NCBI RefSeq assembly: GCF_004114935.1
Contig: NZ_CP022221.1
Location: 9,197,001 to 9,261,000, forward strand
Reading direction: 5' to 3'
DNA: 64,000 bases
Source of the DNA: Bradyrhizobium zhanjiangense
GTDB lineage: Bacteria > Pseudomonadota > Alphaproteobacteria > Rhizobiales > Xanthobacteraceae
Part shown: positions 61,813-64,000 of the stretch, in pieces
Layout: each line of letters opens with the position of its first letter
Position numbering within the stretch: the stretch's first letter is position 1
Position numbers and translations under genes: made by a program
The notes under the pieces: model-generated
What the model was told of the DNA's origin: nothing
The model's input: only the letters and a program-made list of their open reading frames with translations
The model's database searches: none

Positions 61813-62624
61813 AGCGTCGACTGCCCCGCATAGGACGGCGCCAGCGCGGCCGACACTCTTCGGCAATAATCGGAATAGGCCGCCGAGGTGCGAAACTCCT
61901 CAGCCCGCGGCTCGATTGTCTCGATGCGGAGGTCGGCCTGAATGCGGCCGGGCCGCGCCGTCATCACCACCACGCGCTGCGACAGGTAGACGGATTCGAA
62001 CACCGAATGGGTGACGAAGATGACGGTCTTGCCGAGGCTGCGCCACAGCGCAAGCAAATCATTGTTGAGACGGAAGCGCGTGATCTCGTCGAGCGCGGCG
62101 AACGGCTCGTCCATCAGCAGGATATCGGGATCGGTGACGAGCGCGCGCGCCAGCGACACCCGCATCTTCATGCCGCCGGAGAGCTCGCGCGGAAACGCAT
62201 CGGCAAAATCGCCGAGCCCGACACTGGCGAGCGCCGCGTCGGCGCGCGCGCAGGCCTCTGCCTTCGGGACGCGGCCAAGCCTCAGGGGTAGCCGCACGTT
62301 GTCGCGCACGCTGGTCCAGGGCATCAGGGTCGGCTCCTGGAACACGAAGCCGATGCCGTGGCCCGGCTGCGGCACGCCCTCGTGGCGCGCCACCCGCACG
62401 ATTCCGGACGAGGGCGTGCTGAGCCCGGCGATCAGCCGCAGTGCGGTCGACTTGCCGCAGCCGGACGGGCCGAGCAGCGAAATGAACTCGCCCTTGCGCA
62501 CCGCGAGGTCGAGCGGGCCGAGCGCCATGACGCCGTTGTCATACGTCTTCGTCACGCCGCGCAGGCTGACGGCGAGAGCCGTCAAGCTGGCCTCGACGGT
62601 GGATGACGTTTGGCTCGCTACCAT
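61809..62624 (-). CDS. ABC transporter ATP-binding protein, SsuB/ThiZ-like
   Basis: 271-residue ATPase from ATG 62624. Walker A is LLGPSGCGKSTALRLIAGLS, Q-loop FVFQEPTLMPWTSVRD, signature ELSGGMKMRVSLARALV, Walker B ILLMDEPFAALDEITR and H-loop FVTHSVFESVYLSQRVV. All are typical of the nitrate/sulfonate/taurine group. It overlaps the permease gene by ATGA. The R6 repeat lies between it and the binding protein gene. Confidence 0.95.
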   Translation of the reverse strand: MVASQTSSTVEASLTALAVSLRGVTKTYDNGVMALGPLDLAVRKGEFISLLGPSGCGKSTALRLIAGLSTPSSGIVRVARHEGVPQPGHGIGFVFQEPTLMPWTSVRDNVRLPLRLGRVPKAEACARADAALASVGLGDFADAFPRELSGGMKMRVSLARALVTDPDILLMDEPFAALDEITRFRLNNDLLALWRSLGKTVIFVTHSVFESVYLSQRVVVMTARPGRIQADLRIETIEPRAEEFRTSAAYSDYCRRVSAALAPSYAGQSTL

Positions 62625-62656
62625 TGATCGCGGGCTGCTGCATTTCGGGCGCACTT

Positions 62657-62787
62657 CACCTCTCCCCAACGGGGAGAGGTCGGCGCGCAGCGCCGGGTGA
62701 GGGGGCTCAGGTCCCAGGAGAGAGCGTAACCCCTCACCCGCATCGCATCTGACAATGCGATGCGACCTCTCCCTTCGGGAGAGGTGG
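62657..62787. repeat. CTCTCCCC-type palindromic repeat (family R6)
   Basis: A 131-bp element with left hairpin CCTCTCCCC-AA-CGGGGAGAGG, right hairpin CCTCTCCC-TT-CGGGAGAGG and an inner GCATCGCAT..ATGCGATGC pair. It is related to 23803 and 45838. It separates the binding protein gene from its ATPase gene and could attenuate transcription between them. Confidence 0.85.
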
Positions 62788-62824
62788 ACGAGGCCGACGC
62801 ACCTTGCTCAAATCTCAGCATGCG

Positions 62825-63847
62825 TTACGGCTTGCTCGGGCGCAGCTCGACGCCGACGCCCTTGTTGACGAAGCGCAGCGTATAGGATTTGCGGAAATCG
62901 AGGTCGGGCTTGACCACGCCGGCCTTCACCATCTTGTTGAAGAAGGAGGTGTAGCGCTCATCGCTCATGGCGCCGATGCCGTTCTTCAGGCTGTCGCCGG
63001 AATCGACGATGCCGTGCTCCTTCATCTTGGCGACGGAATAGGCGAGCAGATCGTCGGTCATCTCCGGATTGAGCTGCTTGATCATGGCATTGCCGGCGGA
63101 ATTGCCGCGGTAGATGTAATTGTACCAGCCAATCATGGAGGCATCGACGAAGCGCTGCACCAGATCCGGTTTCTTCTCGACGATCTCGCGGCGGGTTTCG
63201 ATCAGGGTCGAATAGGTGTTGAAGCCGTAGTCGGCGAGCAGCAGCACGTTGGGCTTGAAGCCGGCCGCCTTCTCGACCGCGAAGGGCTCGGATGTCACGT
63301 AGCCCTGCATGGCGCTCTTGGGGTTGGCGATGAAGGGCTGCGGATTGAAATTATAGGGACGGACGTTCTTCTCGCTGAATCCATATTCGGACTTCAGCCA
63401 CTGGAAGTAGCTGGTCATGCCCTCCTTGGAGACGAACAGCGTCAGCGGCTTGAGATCCTCGATCTTGGCGACCTTGGCGTCGGGTTGCGTCAGCATCACC
63501 TGCGGATCCTTCTGGAAGATCGCGGCGATGGTGACGACGGGAACGTTATTGGCGACCGCATCGAACGACATCAGCGTGTTTGCGGCCATGAAGAAATCGA
63601 TCTTGCCGGCGATCAGCAGCATCCGATTGTTTTCATTCGGCCCGCCGGGGACGATGGTGACGTCGAGGCCGTATTTCTTGTAGGTGCCGTCGGCGACCGC
63701 CTGGAAGAAGCCGCCATGCTCGGCTTCGGCGACCCAATTGGTGCCGAAGGTGACCTTGTCGAGCGTCTCGGCCCGCACCGGGACGCTTCCGACCAAAGCG
63801 GCCATCAAGCCCGCCGTTAACGCTCGCCGCAGATGAGAAGGGCTCAT
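62825..63847 (-). CDS. ABC transporter substrate-binding protein, NMT1/THI5-like
   Basis: 340 residues from ATG 63847. The signal peptide ends VPVRAE. The NMT1-like pattern is clear: VTFGTNWVAEAEHGGFFQAV, DGTYKKYGLDVTIVPGGP and NENNRMLLIAGKIDFFMAAN. Relatives bind thiamine-pyrimidine precursors, riboflavin, sulfonates or aromatic compounds. Downstream genes (ATPase, permease, 2-hydroxyacid dehydrogenase) suggest a ligand linked to a 2-oxo or 2-hydroxy acid rather than thiamine, but this is inference. An in-frame extension to 63946 lacks signal character. Confidence 0.92.
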   Translation of the reverse strand: MSPSHLRRALTAGLMAALVGSVPVRAETLDKVTFGTNWVAEAEHGGFFQAVADGTYKKYGLDVTIVPGGPNENNRMLLIAGKIDFFMAANTLMSFDAVANNVPVVTIAAIFQKDPQVMLTQPDAKVAKIEDLKPLTLFVSKEGMTSYFQWLKSEYGFSEKNVRPYNFNPQPFIANPKSAMQGYVTSEPFAVEKAAGFKPNVLLLADYGFNTYSTLIETRREIVEKKPDLVQRFVDASMIGWYNYIYRGNSAGNAMIKQLNPEMTDDLLAYSVAKMKEHGIVDSGDSLKNGIGAMSDERYTSFFNKMVKAGVVKPDLDFRKSYTLRFVNKGVGVELRPSKP

Positions 63848-64000
63848 GAAGGGACTCCGTCGATCGTTGCTGGCCGATGTGAACGCAACGCGATAAAACC
63901 GCATGAAGTTCGGGGACGCGAGCCGGCCGGGCCCGCGTCCCCTCATACCCCAAATTACGTGACAAATTCAGGCAAAGAAACCTCCAAAGAAACCTTCAAG

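Overview
The window looks like chromosomal DNA of a slow-growing alphaproteobacterium, most probably Bradyrhizobium or a close relative in the Nitrobacteraceae. The evidence is the high GC content with strongly GC3-biased codons, the gene order pckA / chvI-chvG-hprK-EIIA(Man)-HPr, several orphan ABC solute-binding proteins, a DUF2865 protein, and numerous small palindromic intergenic repeats. No tRNA, rRNA, CRISPR array, integrase or IS transposase was recognised. Assignments rest on reading the sequence and on family knowledge; no database search was run.

Layout. 1-7.2 kb: two amino-acid-type solute-binding proteins, a type II NADH dehydrogenase, and a ferredoxin plus cytochrome P450 pair resembling the CYP199/palustrisredoxin system, divergent from a MarR regulator; then a glutathione transferase. 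7.4-14.1 kb: pyrE, a DUF2865 protein, an orphan GIY-YIG nuclease gene enclosed by perfect 33-bp inverted repeats, glgP and a thioesterase. 14.2-23.8 kb: pckA; a CHAT/TPR gene split by a frameshift; a HugZ-like protein; then chvI, chvG, hprK, EIIA(Man) and HPr, the usual alphaproteobacterial link between envelope/acid sensing and the regulatory PTS. 23.9-29.8 kb: a GT39-like glycosyltransferase, a secreted M15 peptidase overlapping a secreted caspase-like protein with two YARHG domains, and lepA. 30.0-35.3 kb: a tightly packed minus-strand export operon (DUF2933 protein, methyltransferase, ABC ATPase, FtsX-type permease, HlyD adaptor), preceded by a dyad and divergent from a small histidine-rich secreted protein. 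35.4-44.6 kb: a loosely packed accessory-looking region (cupin, orphan TrpX-like binding protein, plsY, Crp/Fnr regulator, several small proteins, a zinc-ribbon protein, an NDUFA9-like reductase, a GNAT). 44.7-64 kb: an acyl-CoA-dehydrogenase-like flavoprotein, a PAS-GGDEF-EAL protein with a degenerate GGDEF, mepA, modABC, a PepSY protein, a K+/H+ antiporter, a mechanosensitive channel, map, a Tat-exported intradiol dioxygenase, radC, and an NMT1-type ABC transporter whose genes overlap those for a 2-hydroxyacid dehydrogenase and an AprI/Inh-type inhibitor.

The most notable structure is the repeat landscape. Two classes of REP-like palindrome are present. One begins GTAG and ends CTAC, as in classical RAYT-associated REPINs. 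The other begins GTCRT (GTCGTCC, GTCATTGCG, GTCATTCCG) and often forms outward-headed inverted doublets of 65-129 bp. The only full-size element of the second class carries a GIY-YIG nuclease gene between perfect inverted repeats, the position that a RAYT transposase holds in classical systems. I propose that this nuclease family drives or drove the spread of the GTCRT repeats.
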